DNA of 64,000 nucleotides from Pseudorhodoferax sp032153935 (GCF_964253035.1 NZ_CAXUQL020000001.1:186001-250000), one strand, 5' to 3'; counted from the first letter of the stretch, positions 16,497-27,355 are shown. Numbers and translations are program-made. Notes: generated from the letters alone by a model not told the origin.

Positions 16497-17033
16497 ATGC
16501 AAGCCTTGTTCCTCCTGCTGCCCCTGTGCACCGCTTTGGCCGCGCAGGCGGCCGGCCCCGCACCCCGCGACCGCATCGAGCGCGGCCGCTACCTCGTGAA
16601 CACCAGCGGCTGCGCGGACTGCCACACGCCGCTGAAGATGGGCCCGCGCGGCCCCGTGCCAGACAGCGCGCGCAGCTTCGCCGGGCATCCCGAAGGCCTG
16701 GCCCTGCCGCCCGCGCCCGCGCTGCCGCCAGGACCCTGGCAGGTCGTGGCATCGGCCACGAACACGGCCTGGTCCGGCCCCTGGGGCACCAGCTTCACGG
16801 CCAACCTGACGCCCGACCCCGACACCGGCCTGGGCCGCTGGACCGCGCAGGACTTCGTGCAGACCCTGCGCACCGGCCGCCACCTGGGCCGTGGCCGGCC
16901 CGTGCTGCCGCCCATGCCCGCCGCCTACGGCCAGATGCGCGATGCCGACCTGCAGGCCATGTTCGCCTACCTGCAGTCGCTGCCCCCCGTGCGCAACCGC
17001 GTGCCCGCCCCGCTGCCGCCGCCGCCACGCTGA
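16497..17033 (+). CDS. Periplasmic c-type cytochrome
   Basis: A 178-residue exported cytochrome. A signal peptide (FLLLPLCTALAAQAAG) is followed by RGRYLVNTSGCADCHTPLKMG, with one CXXCH haem-attachment motif near residue 41. An axial Met candidate is PPMPAAYGQM near 140. Only one haem site is seen. The sequence resembles the small cytochrome c domains of alcohol/aldehyde dehydrogenase subunits (FTANLTPDPDTGLGRWT is typical), but it stands alone, so the redox partner is unknown. GGAG sits 10 bases before the ATG. It is divergent from the hemerythrin gene and 58 bp before the MalT-like regulator. Confidence 0.87.
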   Translation: MQALFLLLPLCTALAAQAAGPAPRDRIERGRYLVNTSGCADCHTPLKMGPRGPVPDSARSFAGHPEGLALPPAPALPPGPWQVVASATNTAWSGPWGTSFTANLTPDPDTGLGRWTAQDFVQTLRTGRHLGRGRPVLPPMPAAYGQMRDADLQAMFAYLQSLPPVRNRVPAPLPPPPR

Positions 17034-17091
17034 GCGCCGGCCGCGCGCCGGGCCGGGCCTTCCTAGAATCGGCCGGCCCACCGCCCCGCGC

Positions 17092-19710
17092 ATGGACCTC
17101 CGAACACCCACCGCCCCGGCCAGCAAGTACCGCATCCCGCGCCCGCGGCGCGATGCCGTGCCACGCCCGGCGCTGCTGGCGCGCACGCTGGAGCGTGCCG
17201 CCGACGCCAGGCTGGTGCTGGTGCAGGCGCCGGCCGGCTTCGGCAAGACCACGCTGCTCGTGCAGCTGGCCGCCGCGCTGGTTGCCACGCCTGGCGCCGA
17301 GGTGGTCTGGGTCTCGCTCGATGCCGAGGACAACGACGCCAACCGCCTGTTCGCCGCGCTGTTCGGCGCGCTCGCAGCACTGGATCTGCCCTGGACTGTG
17401 CCCCCGGCCACGGTGCTGGCCCAGCTGCAGGACGCCAGCCCCGCCGCGCGCACCGCACTCGGCGCCCTGCTCGACGCGCTGGGCGGCCGGCCGCAGGCCC
17501 GCATCGCCATCGTGCTGGACGATCTGCACCATGTCAGCGACACGGCCGCGCTGCAGCTGCTGGACACCTTGATCGCCCGCGCACCGCCCGAGCTGTGCGT
17601 GCTCATCGGCAGCCGCGTCGCACCGCCCCTGTCGCTCGCGCGGTGGCGCGCTGGTGGCGAGCTCGTGGAGCTCGGCTTGGAGGACCTGCAGTTCGACCTG
17701 GATGCCGCCCAGGCGCTGTGCCGGCTGCACGGCCTGCAAGCCCCTTCCGACGAGGCGCTGCAGGCCGCGCTGGCGCGCACCCACGGCTGGGTCGCCGGCC
17801 TGCACCTGGTGCTGGGCAGCGCGCGCCAGGGCCGCGGCATGCCTGCGCTGGTGGGCCCGGCCGCCCACCGCCATCTGTTCGACTACTTCGCGCAGGAAGT
17901 GCTGGCCGCGCTGCCACCGCCCTTGCAACAGTTCCTGCTCTACGGCAGCGTGCTGCCCGAGTTGAGCCCGGCGCTGTGCCAGGCCGTCACCGGCCGCGGC
18001 GATGCCCGGGCCGTGCTGGACGATCTGTTCGACCGCCAGCTGTTCCTGAGTGCGCTGGACGAGACCGTGCCGGTGCTGCGCCTGCACGACCTGTTCCGCG
18101 ACTTCCTGCGCGGCGAACTCGACCGCCGCGCCCCCGGCCTGGCCGCCGAACTGCACGCCCGCGCCGCCGCGGCCGAGACCCGGGCCGAGCGGGCCGTGCC
18201 GCACTGGCTGGCCGCCGGCCGCTGGCCCGAGGCCCTGGCCGCGCTGCGCCAGATGGCCGAGGGGCTGCTGGCCGTGGGCGGCACCCACCGCCTCGAACGC
18301 TGGCTGGAACAACTGCCGCCGGACTGGCGCGAGACACAGGCCGATGCGGCCCTGCTGCGCGGCCTGTGCGCCTGGTCGCGCTGGGACTGGGTGCTGGCAC
18401 GCGACGAGTTCCAGCGCAGCCACGACGCCTTTGCACGGCAGGGCCAGCCGCGCGACCGCTGCGTGGCACTGGGCATGCTGGGCGCCTGCCACAACGCGCT
18501 GGGCGACCTGGAGCGGGCCGGCCAGGTGCTGGCCACGGCGGCCGATGCGCCGCTGCCCGCGGCGCTGCAGGTGGCCTTCGACTCGCTGGCCGCCTGGCAC
18601 GGCGTGGCGCGCGGCGATGGTGCGGCCGTGGTGGCCGGCCTGGCCGCGATGGCGGACAACGCGGCGCTGGCACCAGCGGCGCGCTACCCCAACATCGTAG
18701 ACATGAGCTATGGCCACTTCATCGGCCTGCCCGGCACGCGGCCGCTCATGGAGCGGCTGCGCCGGCTCTGCCAGGACGAAGTCCAGGTGCCGGCGCTGGA
18801 CGCCTGGCTGGCCTTCTGGCATGGCGCCCCTGCCCCGGCCCGGGCGGCGCTGGAGGGCCTGCTGCAACTGCAGCGCCAGCTGCCCGGCGACGTGATGCTG
18901 GGCATCAGTGCGCTGCACCTGCACAGCCTGCAGCTCGCCGTGCAAGGCCAGGCCGCCGAGGCCCTGGCCGTGATCGCACCCGTGGGCGACCGCATGACGC
19001 CGGGCTTCAGCCAGGGCTGGCGGCGCACCTATGTTCACGTGCAGGCCCGCATCCATTGGCGCGGCGAGGATGCCGATGGCCTGGCCGCGCTGCTGCCGGT
19101 GCTGTCCCGGCCGCGCTCGCTGCGCGAATGGCCGGTGCTGGACACCGGCGCCGCGTTGGTGCAGGGCCAGCATGCGTTGCTGCGCGGCGACCTGCCGGCG
19201 GCCAGCGCCCTGCTGGAGCAGGCCGTGGTGCTGCAGCGCGGCGGGCGGTTGCCGGCCTTCATGGGCGACGCGCGTTGTGCGCTGGCCATGTGCCGCGCCG
19301 CCCAGGGCGCGCTGGATGCCGCGGCCGCGGCGCTGGACGAGGTGCTGGCCGAGGCCGTCGACGACGCGGGCCTGGGCTTGCTGCTGGAGCCCCCCGGCCG
19401 TCTACAGGCGCTGTGGCAGGCCGTGGGCCCGCGCCTGCGCTGCCCGGCCAGTGCGCAGGCCGCACTGCGCCGCCGCCTCGCGGCCTGGCAGGTGCAGGGC
19501 GCGCCCGGCACCGCGGTGCCGCCGGACGACCCGTTGTCGGCACGCGAGCGCGAGGTGCTGGCCCTGCTGGCCGAGGGCCAGAGCAACAAGCTCATCGCCC
19601 GCGCGCTGGAACTGAGCCAGCACACCGTCAAGCGCCACGTGGCCAACATCCTGACCAAGCTGGCGCTGGACAGCCGCACGCAGGCGGCGGCTTACTGGCA
19701 CCGGCGCTGA
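17092..19710 (+). CDS. MalT-like LuxR-family ATP-dependent transcriptional regulator
   Basis: An 872-residue STAND-type regulator. The P-loop APAGFGKTTLL is near residue 45, Walker B-like IVLDDLHH near 143, then the winged-helix and TPR-like helical middle region (~350-780). A C-terminal LuxR HTH occupies residues ~815-872 (LSAREREVLALLAEGQSNK, HTVKRHVANILTKL). This is the MalT/AlkS architecture, in which an inducer and ATP drive oligomerisation and activation. The target is unknown; candidates are the neighbouring cytochrome c gene or a distant catabolic operon. The ATG at 17092 gives the usual short N-terminus (SKYRIPRPRRDAVPRPALLAR). It is followed by an AT-rich gap before hipBA. Confidence 0.9.
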   Translation: MDLRTPTAPASKYRIPRPRRDAVPRPALLARTLERAADARLVLVQAPAGFGKTTLLVQLAAALVATPGAEVVWVSLDAEDNDANRLFAALFGALAALDLPWTVPPATVLAQLQDASPAARTALGALLDALGGRPQARIAIVLDDLHHVSDTAALQLLDTLIARAPPELCVLIGSRVAPPLSLARWRAGGELVELGLEDLQFDLDAAQALCRLHGLQAPSDEALQAALARTHGWVAGLHLVLGSARQGRGMPALVGPAAHRHLFDYFAQEVLAALPPPLQQFLLYGSVLPELSPALCQAVTGRGDARAVLDDLFDRQLFLSALDETVPVLRLHDLFRDFLRGELDRRAPGLAAELHARAAAAETRAERAVPHWLAAGRWPEALAALRQMAEGLLAVGGTHRLERWLEQLPPDWRETQADAALLRGLCAWSRWDWVLARDEFQRSHDAFARQGQPRDRCVALGMLGACHNALGDLERAGQVLATAADAPLPAALQVAFDSLAAWHGVARGDGAAVVAGLAAMADNAALAPAARYPNIVDMSYGHFIGLPGTRPLMERLRRLCQDEVQVPALDAWLAFWHGAPAPARAALEGLLQLQRQLPGDVMLGISALHLHSLQLAVQGQAAEALAVIAPVGDRMTPGFSQGWRRTYVHVQARIHWRGEDADGLAALLPVLSRPRSLREWPVLDTGAALVQGQHALLRGDLPAASALLEQAVVLQRGGRLPAFMGDARCALAMCRAAQGALDAAAAALDEVLAEAVDDAGLGLLLEPPGRLQALWQAVGPRLRCPASAQAALRRRLAAWQVQGAPGTAVPPDDPLSAREREVLALLAEGQSNKLIARALELSQHTVKRHVANILTKLALDSRTQAAAYWHRR

Positions 19711-19955
19711 GCCGGGCGCGTGCCCGCCCAGCACAACGGCCCGCCACGGCAACCCTTCCAGACGCGACAGTGGCCATCGACTGCGGCCTCACAATTAATG
19801 ACTGCAATATCAGTCCCTAAATATCATAAGGATTGGTTTTGCAGACACAATGAATTCGAAGATCGCCAAGAGGTTGCGCTCAATTAATGACCTCATTCAC
19901 AGTCTTTAATAAACTTAAGAACTTTGATTACAAACATTAGAAAAGACAAGCGCAC
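19711..19955 (+). promoter_or_regulatory. AT-rich promoter region of hipBA with an 11-bp direct repeat
   Basis: This 245-bp gap is far more AT-rich than its surroundings. It contains two perfect copies of CAATTAATGAC at 19792-19802 and 19881-19891, and several TTAAT/AATAT stretches suitable as -10 elements before hipB. HipB-type antitoxins autoregulate from repeated operators, so the repeats are candidates, but half-site identity is not established. A 19-codon ORF at 19850-19909 is present and not thought to be a gene. Confidence 0.4.
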
Positions 19956-20366
19956 ATGTCTGCTCTGACGTTTGGACCGGCCGCCATGAAATACGACGAA
20001 ACGCTGCGCACCCCTTCATCGCGCTTGCAGGAAGCCCAGGATGTGGGACGCAAGTTGCAGGAACTTCGCATCGCGCATGGGTTCACCCAAAGCGATGTGG
20101 CCGCGCGCGCGGGCATCTCCCGGTCAACTGCGGTGCTGATCGAGCAAGGCGACGAGAGCCGAACCCTGGCCCAGGTCCTTCGGTACCTGCACGCCATCGA
20201 GTCCCCCCTGACATTGGCGGGGCTGCTGAGGGGCGAGTCGGGCGCCGTGCGCAACATGGCCACCAACGCCAGGACAAAGCGCGTCCGCGTGCGCAGTTCC
20301 AGCGCGCGGAAAGCCAACCCTGGTCCGGCTTCCTCGTCCAGCGACGCCGACAAATACGACTTCTGA
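19956..20366 (+). CDS. hipB: HipB-like antitoxin, HTH XRE-family
   Basis: A 136-residue DNA-binding protein. An XRE helix-turn-helix spans residues ~35-90 (GRKLQELRIAHGFTQSDVAAR, ISRSTAVLIEQGDESRTLAQV). The basic C-terminal tail is rich in Ser and Arg. Its place 2 bp before a hipA gene makes it the antitoxin and autorepressor of the pair. Two starts are plausible: ATG at 19956 and ATG at 19986 (MKYDETL); neither has a strong SD. Codon choice is less GC-biased than in neighbours, in line with horizontal acquisition of the module. Confidence 0.85.
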   Translation: MSALTFGPAAMKYDETLRTPSSRLQEAQDVGRKLQELRIAHGFTQSDVAARAGISRSTAVLIEQGDESRTLAQVLRYLHAIESPLTLAGLLRGESGAVRNMATNARTKRVRVRSSSARKANPGPASSSSDADKYDF

Positions 20367-20368
20367 AC

Positions 20369-21745
20369 ATGCGCAATCCCTACGCTAAGCCTCCCGCGAG
20401 CGTCACCGTCTTCGCGCACCTGGCAGGAGTCGACGGGAAAAATGGCTTCGTCCCGGCGGGACTGCTCGAAGACGTCGGCACGAAGGCGCCAACGTTCGCG
20501 TATGGCCGCCGGTATGTCGAGCGGCCTGCTGCGATCGAGCTTGATCCGGTCGCCCTGCCCCTTGCCAACGAGACGGGCGGCGTCAAGCGGTTCCCCCTGC
20601 CGGGGCACGAAGAATTCGGAGGACTGCGCGATGCCGCGCCGGATGCCTGGGGACGCCGCGTCATCGAAAACAAGCTCAAGGCAGGGAGCGGTGTGCTCCC
20701 CGAGGTGGCCTATCTGCTGGAAGCGGGCGTGGACCGCGTGGGAGCGCTGGACGTTCGCCTGGACCGCAATGCGCCGGCCAAGGCCTCGGCGGTCGGCGAA
20801 GTGAGCGTAGAGCGACTGCTGGAGGCGGCCGACCGCATCGAGAACGACGAACCTGTTGGCGAAGACCTGGCCAGTTGCTTCGAAGGCCTGGGCACCGCGG
20901 GCGGGGCGCGTCCCAAAGCTTCCGTCCGTGATGGTGCCGGCGTGCTGTGGCTGGCCAAGTTCCCCTCCAGAACCGACCGCGTGTGCAATGCGGTGCTGGA
21001 AGCCGGCACTCTGGAGCTTGCCCGCGCTGCCGGCCTGCGGGTGCCCCCTGTGGATGTGAGAACCGTCGCTGGCGCCCGCATCCTTTTCATCCGGCGCTTC
21101 GACCGCTACTGGGCCGAACCTGGTGCAACGCCTCGGGCCGGCCAGGAAAGCTGGGAGCTCTCGCCGAAGACGGAAAACGGCCCGGAAGTCGAAGGCCGCA
21201 TCGGCTTTTGTTCAGCCATGACCCTCATGGGCATCGATGAGTTTCAAGCCCGCACAGGCTCCTACCAAGCCCTGGCAGAGCAGATGCGCGCGCGCATGGC
21301 AGCGGCATTCATCGAACGCGACCTTCGAGAGCTGTTCAAGCGCCAGGCCTTGAACATATTTGCCAACAACAACGACGACCATCTGCGCAACCACGCCTTT
21401 GTCTTCGACGTGGCAGCCAAGGGTTGGCGGTTGAGTCCTCTGTACGACGTGCTGCCGATGAACACCGTGGCGCACGACCGCTACCTGCACCTGGAGCTCG
21501 GGGACCAGGGCAGGCTCGCAACCCTGGACAACCTGATGACGCGCTGGCAGATGTACTTCTCCGCCCGCAGCGACGCCGTTCGCGCCATCCACGAGGTCTG
21601 GGTTGTGGCCCGAGGGTGGAAGGAATACTTCGAGCGCTTCAATCCGTCGGCCTCGGACATGCAGTACCTTGAGGGCGCGTTCAGGCGCCTGGAAGATTTC
21701 GCCACGCCGGGACTGGCAAAGGAACTGCGGTCCTTCGTTGGTTGA
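20369..21745 (+). CDS. hipA: HipA-family serine/threonine kinase toxin
   Basis: A 458-residue HipA-type kinase. Features in order: an N-terminal HipA-N domain (GKNGFVPAGLLED, ELDPVALPL); GGARPKASV around residue 178, the Gly-rich ATP-loop region; WLAKFPSRTDR (catalytic Lys); FIRRFDRYW; the catalytic loop NIFANNNDDHLRNHAFV near residue 328, carrying the Asp and Asn/His expected of active HipA; and SPLYDVLP, equivalent to the DFG segment. All catalytic motifs look intact, so the toxin is probably active. E. coli HipA phosphorylates glutamyl-tRNA synthetase; the target of this more distant member is not known. It is convergent with glmS. Confidence 0.88.
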   Translation: MRNPYAKPPASVTVFAHLAGVDGKNGFVPAGLLEDVGTKAPTFAYGRRYVERPAAIELDPVALPLANETGGVKRFPLPGHEEFGGLRDAAPDAWGRRVIENKLKAGSGVLPEVAYLLEAGVDRVGALDVRLDRNAPAKASAVGEVSVERLLEAADRIENDEPVGEDLASCFEGLGTAGGARPKASVRDGAGVLWLAKFPSRTDRVCNAVLEAGTLELARAAGLRVPPVDVRTVAGARILFIRRFDRYWAEPGATPRAGQESWELSPKTENGPEVEGRIGFCSAMTLMGIDEFQARTGSYQALAEQMRARMAAAFIERDLRELFKRQALNIFANNNDDHLRNHAFVFDVAAKGWRLSPLYDVLPMNTVAHDRYLHLELGDQGRLATLDNLMTRWQMYFSARSDAVRAIHEVWVVARGWKEYFERFNPSASDMQYLEGAFRRLEDFATPGLAKELRSFVG

Positions 21746-21820
21746 GCCGCGGGGGAGTCGGCCGATGCGTGTGACGACAGCATTGCGCATGCTGCCGCTT
21801 GTTGTTGTTCCCGCCCGCCC

Positions 21821-23722
<1,902 letters not shown>

Positions 23723-23855
23723 AGAGTTCTCCTGTGAATGAGCGGGCGGATGCTAGGCGATGGCAAGCGTTCTTTTTGTTCGATTTTTCACGGGTTTCGA
23801 AACATTGTTTCCCCACACCTGAGAGAAGGAAGAAAATTTCGTTCATGATCCAAAA
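23723..23855. promoter_or_regulatory. Divergent glmS/Lrp promoter region with GTTTCGAAAC palindrome
   Basis: The 133-bp gap between the divergent glmS and Lrp-type genes contains the perfect 10-bp palindrome GTTTCGAAAC at 23794-23803, flanked by T- and A-runs. This is a reasonable autoregulatory operator for the Lrp/AsnC protein that could also act on glmS; binding is inference. Confidence 0.4.
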
Positions 23856-24347
23856 ATGGAATCTTTGGAAATCGATGCCACCGATCTGCGGCTGCTGGAC
23901 CAGTTGCAGCGCGATGCCTCGTTGAGCAATCTGGCGCTGGCCGAGCTCGTGCATGTGTCGCCGCCCACCTGCCTGCGCCGCGTCAAGCGGCTGGTCGATG
24001 CAGGACTGGTGGAACGCCAGGTGGCCATCCTGTCGCCCGACCGGCTGGCGCCGGTGCTGGGCCACGGGCTGACCGCCCTGGTGGAGATCACGCTGGACCG
24101 CCAGGGCGCCGAGCAACTGGCCGCCTTCGAGCAGCGCGTGGTGGCCGACGACGCCGTGCAGCAGTGCTACCGCGTCTCGCCCGGGCCGGACTTCTGCCTG
24201 GTGGTGCACGCGCGCGACATGCCGGACTACCTGGCGCTGGCCGAGCGGCTGTTCACGGCCGACGCCAACGTGCGCAACGTGAAGGCCTTCTTCAGCCTCA
24301 AGCGGGCGAAGTTCCAGACCCTGTTGCCGCTGCCTGGGGCAAGGTGA
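23856..24347 (+). CDS. Lrp/AsnC-family transcriptional regulator
   Basis: A 163-residue regulator. The N-terminal HTH (residues ~8-60) shows the AsnC pattern: DATDLRLLDQLQRDASLSN, LAELVHVSPPTCLRRVKRLVDAG. The RAM ligand-binding/oligomerisation domain follows (VEITLDRQGAEQLAAF, VQQCYRVSPGPDFCLVV, VRNVKAFFSLKRAKF). It likely senses an amino acid. Its divergent position to glmS hints at a role in amino-sugar or glutamine-linked control, but this is speculative. Its last 50 bp overlap the convergent histidine kinase gene. Confidence 0.9.
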   Translation: MESLEIDATDLRLLDQLQRDASLSNLALAELVHVSPPTCLRRVKRLVDAGLVERQVAILSPDRLAPVLGHGLTALVEITLDRQGAEQLAAFEQRVVADDAVQQCYRVSPGPDFCLVVHARDMPDYLALAERLFTADANVRNVKAFFSLKRAKFQTLLPLPGAR

Positions 24348-25065
24348 GCCAGACCGTGCAGCCCTGGCCGGGCGCGGCCTCGGCGCGCACGCTGCCGCCA
24401 TGGCGGCGCACGACCTGCTGCACCAGCGCCAGGCCCATGCCCAAACCTTCGAAGCGCGCCCCGTGCAGGCGTGCAAAGGGCTGGAACAGGCGCGTGGCCT
24501 GGGCCGGCGGGAAACCGGCACCGTTGTCGCGCACGCGCAGTTGCACACCTCCGTCGGGCAGCACCGCGCCATCGACCTGGATGCAGGGCTCGACCGCAGG
24601 GCGCGTGAACTTGAGCGCATTGGCCAGCAGCGCGGCCAGCGCCTGGCGCAGCTGCGCCACGTCGCCCGGCACGGGCGGCAGGCCGGGCGCGATCTCCCAA
24701 CGGATGGCGCGCGCACGGTCGGCCTCGGGCAAGGCGGCCTCGGCCGCGCGGCGGGCTTCGGCCACCAGCAGGGCGCCATCGGTCAGGCCCGGCTGCAATG
24801 GCGCGCCCGACAGCCGCACCAGCGCCAGCACGGCGTCCATCATCTCGCCGAGCTGGCGCGAGGAGCGGTCCAGCTGGGCCAGCGCGGGGGCAAGATCCTC
24901 GCCGGACGCCGCCATCTCGCGCAGCACTTCGCCATAGGCCAGCACATGGCGCACCGGCGCGCGCAGGTCGTGCGAGACCATGCGCGCCATGTCCTCGGCA
25001 TCGGCCTGGGCCGCGCCCAGCTGCGCGCGCAACGCCTGCAGTTCGCTGGGGCCGTCTGCGCTCAC
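24298..25065 (-). CDS. Soluble sensor histidine kinase without an adjacent response regulator
   Basis: A 255-residue HisKA/HATPase_c protein. A short coiled-coil start (SELQALRAQLGAAQADAEDMA) leads into the H-box MVSHDLRAPVRHV near residue 30. The N-box LLANALKFTR follows near 155, G1 VRDNGAGFPP near 185 and G2 GMGLALVQQVVRRHGG near 215. It has no transmembrane segment and no PAS/GAF sensor. The GTG start at 25065 overlaps the glmU stop by 4 bp (GTGA), so it is translationally coupled to glmU. No response regulator lies nearby. It is an orphan kinase, or the C-terminal module of a larger scheme; the signal is unknown. Confidence 0.84.
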   Translation of the reverse strand: MSADGPSELQALRAQLGAAQADAEDMARMVSHDLRAPVRHVLAYGEVLREMAASGEDLAPALAQLDRSSRQLGEMMDAVLALVRLSGAPLQPGLTDGALLVAEARRAAEAALPEADRARAIRWEIAPGLPPVPGDVAQLRQALAALLANALKFTRPAVEPCIQVDGAVLPDGGVQLRVRDNGAGFPPAQATRLFQPFARLHGARFEGLGMGLALVQQVVRRHGGSVRAEAAPGQGCTVWLTLPQAAATGSGTSPA

Positions 25066-26471
25066 TTCGCCTTCTTCGCGGGGCGCGTCCAGTTCGGGAT
25101 GCTGACCTGGCGGCCGCGCGCCACGCTCAATGCACCGGCCGGGGCGTCCTTGGTGATGGTGGAGCCGCCGCCCACGGTGCCGCCGGCGCCGATGGTGACG
25201 GGCGCAACCAGCACGCAGTTGCTGCCCACGTGCACGTCGGCCTCGATCACGGTGCGGTGCTTGTTGGCGCCGTCGTAGTTGGCGGTGATGCTGCCGGCAC
25301 CGTAGTTCACGCGCTCGCCCACGGTGGCATCGCCCAGGTAGGCCAGGTGGTTGGCCTTGGCCCCCTTGGCCAGCGTGGAGTTCTTGACTTCGACGAAGTT
25401 GCCGATGTGCACCTCCTCGCCGAGCTTCGCGCCGGGGCGCAGCCGCGCGTAGGGGCCGACGATGGCGCCCGCGCCCACCTGCACCTGGCTGCCCGCGTCG
25501 GCGCCGCCTTCGATGTGGCAGAAGGCCTGGATCACGGTGCCGGCAGCGATCTGCGCGTTGGCAATCACGCAATGCGGGCCGATGCGCACGCCCTCGCCCA
25601 GGCGCACCTCGCCTTCGAACACGCAGCCGACATCGATCTCCACGTCGCCGCCGCACTCCAGCCGGCCGCGCACGTCCAGGCGCGCCGGATCGGCCAGGCG
25701 CACGCCCTGCTCCATGAGGCGCTGGGCATGGCGCAGCTGGTAGGCACGCTCGAGTTCGGCCAGCTGCACCGGGCTGTTGACGCCGTCGACCTGGATGCGG
25801 TCGGCCGTCTTGCTCGCCACCACCGGCACACCGTCGGCGACGGCCATCTGCACGATGTCGGTCAGGTAGTACTCGCCCTGCACGTTGTCGTTGGTCAGCC
25901 GCGCCAGCCAGCGCTTGAGCTGCGCCGTGGGCACGGTCATCACGCCGGTGTAGATCTCGCGGATGGCGCGCTGCGCGTCGGTGGCGTCCTTGTGCTCGAC
26001 GATGCGCTGCACGGCATCGCCATCGCGCACGATGCGGCCGTAGCCCGTGGGATCGGGCATGTCCACCGTCAGCAGTGCCAGCCGCTCGCCAGCGCTGCTG
26101 GCGAGCAGCGCGCGCAGGGTGTCGGCCGCGATCAGCGGCACGTCGCCGTTGAGGATCAGCGTCACGCCATCGTCGGGCAGCAGCGGCACGGCCTGCTGTA
26201 CGGCATGGCCCGTCCCCAACTGCGGTTCCTGTCTGACGCAATGCAGCGCCAGGGCGGCCTGGGCGGCGCCCGTCTGTTGGACGAAACTCTCCACCGTCGC
26301 AGCGCCATGGCCAGTGATGACGATGGTGCGCCGCGGCGCCAGTTGCGCCGCCGTATCCAGAACGTGCCCAAGCAGGGCACGGCCGGCCAGACGGTGCAAC
26401 ACTTTGGGGATGCTGCTCTTCATCCGCGTGCCCTTGCCCGCGGCCATGACCACCACATCGACGGATGCCAT
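25062..26471 (-). CDS. glmU: Bifunctional UDP-N-acetylglucosamine pyrophosphorylase / glucosamine-1-phosphate N-acetyltransferase GlmU
   Basis: A 469-residue bifunctional enzyme finishing UDP-GlcNAc synthesis. The N-terminal uridylyltransferase carries VVVMAAGKGTRMKSSIPKVLH, and LNGDVPLI supplies metal-binding residues. The C-terminal left-handed beta-helix acetyltransferase has many hexapeptide turns and the active-site block GEEVHIGNFVEVKNS, then NYDGANKH. Length and motifs are normal. Its start codon at 26471-26469 overlaps the start of the divergent lipoprotein gene by 2 bp, so promoter elements of each must lie within the other's coding sequence. It is followed by the coupled histidine kinase gene. 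Confidence 0.97.
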   Translation of the reverse strand: MASVDVVVMAAGKGTRMKSSIPKVLHRLAGRALLGHVLDTAAQLAPRRTIVITGHGAATVESFVQQTGAAQAALALHCVRQEPQLGTGHAVQQAVPLLPDDGVTLILNGDVPLIAADTLRALLASSAGERLALLTVDMPDPTGYGRIVRDGDAVQRIVEHKDATDAQRAIREIYTGVMTVPTAQLKRWLARLTNDNVQGEYYLTDIVQMAVADGVPVVASKTADRIQVDGVNSPVQLAELERAYQLRHAQRLMEQGVRLADPARLDVRGRLECGGDVEIDVGCVFEGEVRLGEGVRIGPHCVIANAQIAAGTVIQAFCHIEGGADAGSQVQVGAGAIVGPYARLRPGAKLGEEVHIGNFVEVKNSTLAKGAKANHLAYLGDATVGERVNYGAGSITANYDGANKHRTVIEADVHVGSNCVLVAPVTIGAGGTVGGGSTITKDAPAGALSVARGRQVSIPNWTRPAKKAK

Positions 26472-27351
26472 GCACTACCTCGCTTTCACTGGTTCCAATG
26501 CCGCGCGGATTATCGTGCTCGCCCTGGCCTGCCTGATGATGGGCTGCAGCTCGGTGCGGCTGGCCTACAACAACGTGCCCACCTTCGGCACCTGGTGGCT
26601 CAACAGCTACCTGGACTTCGACGATTCGCAGTCGACCCGGCTGCGCGAAGACCTGGCCAGCCTGCAGCAGTGGCACCGCACGCAGCTGCCCGAGATGGCC
26701 GGCCTGCTGCAACGCGCCCAGGCACTGGCCGGGCAGGAACACCTGCCAGCCTCGCAGGCCTGTGCGCTGGTGGACGACGTGCAACGCCAGCTGGCCGACA
26801 TCAGCGCCCACTCGGAGCCCGGCGCGGCGCAACTGGTGCGCACCCTCACGCCGGCGCAACTGCAGCATCTGGACGCCAAGTACAACAAGACCAACGAAGA
26901 CTTCCGCAAGGAGTGGCTGGACTTGAGCCCGGACAAGCTCCACGAGAAGCGCTACGACAAGGCACTGGACCGCGCCGAGCACTTCTACGGCCGGCTCAGC
27001 ACCGAGCAGCGGGCGCTGCTGCGCCGCCAAGTCGATGCCTCCAGCTACGACCCGCGCAAGCTGCAGGCCGAGCGTTTGCGGCGCCAGCAAGACACCTTGC
27101 AGACGCTGCGCAGCGTGGCCGGCGAGCAGACCCCGACCGAGCAGGCAGAGCGTGCGCTGCGCGGCCTGTTCGCGCGCTACCGCCAGTCGCCCCAGGCCGA
27201 CTACCGGGCCTATGCGCAGCGCCAGATCGAGGAGGGGTGCGAAGGCCTGGCGCTGCTGCACGACACCACCACGGCGGCGCAGCGCGAGAACGCCGTCAAG
27301 CGGCTGCAGGCCTACGAGAAGGATTTCCGCGCGCTGGCGGCGCAGCGCTGA
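26470..27351 (+). CDS. DUF6279-type lipoprotein
   Basis: A 293-residue predicted lipoprotein. A signal with lipobox LMMGC (Cys near 26) precedes SSVRLAYNNVPTFGTWWLNSYLDFDDSQ, the conserved start of the DUF6279 family. A long helical, charged body follows (LQHLDAKYNKTNEDFRKEW; FYGRLSTEQRALLRRQVD). The domain is unnamed functionally; members are outer-membrane-anchored and widespread in betaproteobacteria. The ATG at 26470 overlaps the divergent glmU start by 2 bp. A downstream start would shorten the n-region, so this start is preferred, with some doubt. Confidence 0.83.
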   Translation: MHYLAFTGSNAARIIVLALACLMMGCSSVRLAYNNVPTFGTWWLNSYLDFDDSQSTRLREDLASLQQWHRTQLPEMAGLLQRAQALAGQEHLPASQACALVDDVQRQLADISAHSEPGAAQLVRTLTPAQLQHLDAKYNKTNEDFRKEWLDLSPDKLHEKRYDKALDRAEHFYGRLSTEQRALLRRQVDASSYDPRKLQAERLRRQQDTLQTLRSVAGEQTPTEQAERALRGLFARYRQSPQADYRAYAQRQIEEGCEGLALLHDTTTAAQRENAVKRLQAYEKDFRALAAQR

Positions 27352-27355
27352 CGCG

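Noticed and set aside
19850..19909. 19-codon ORF (MNSKIAKRLRSINDLIHSL) before hipB
   Set aside because: Too short, the AAGGA is too far upstream, and one of the 11-bp repeats lies inside it; more likely part of the regulatory region.
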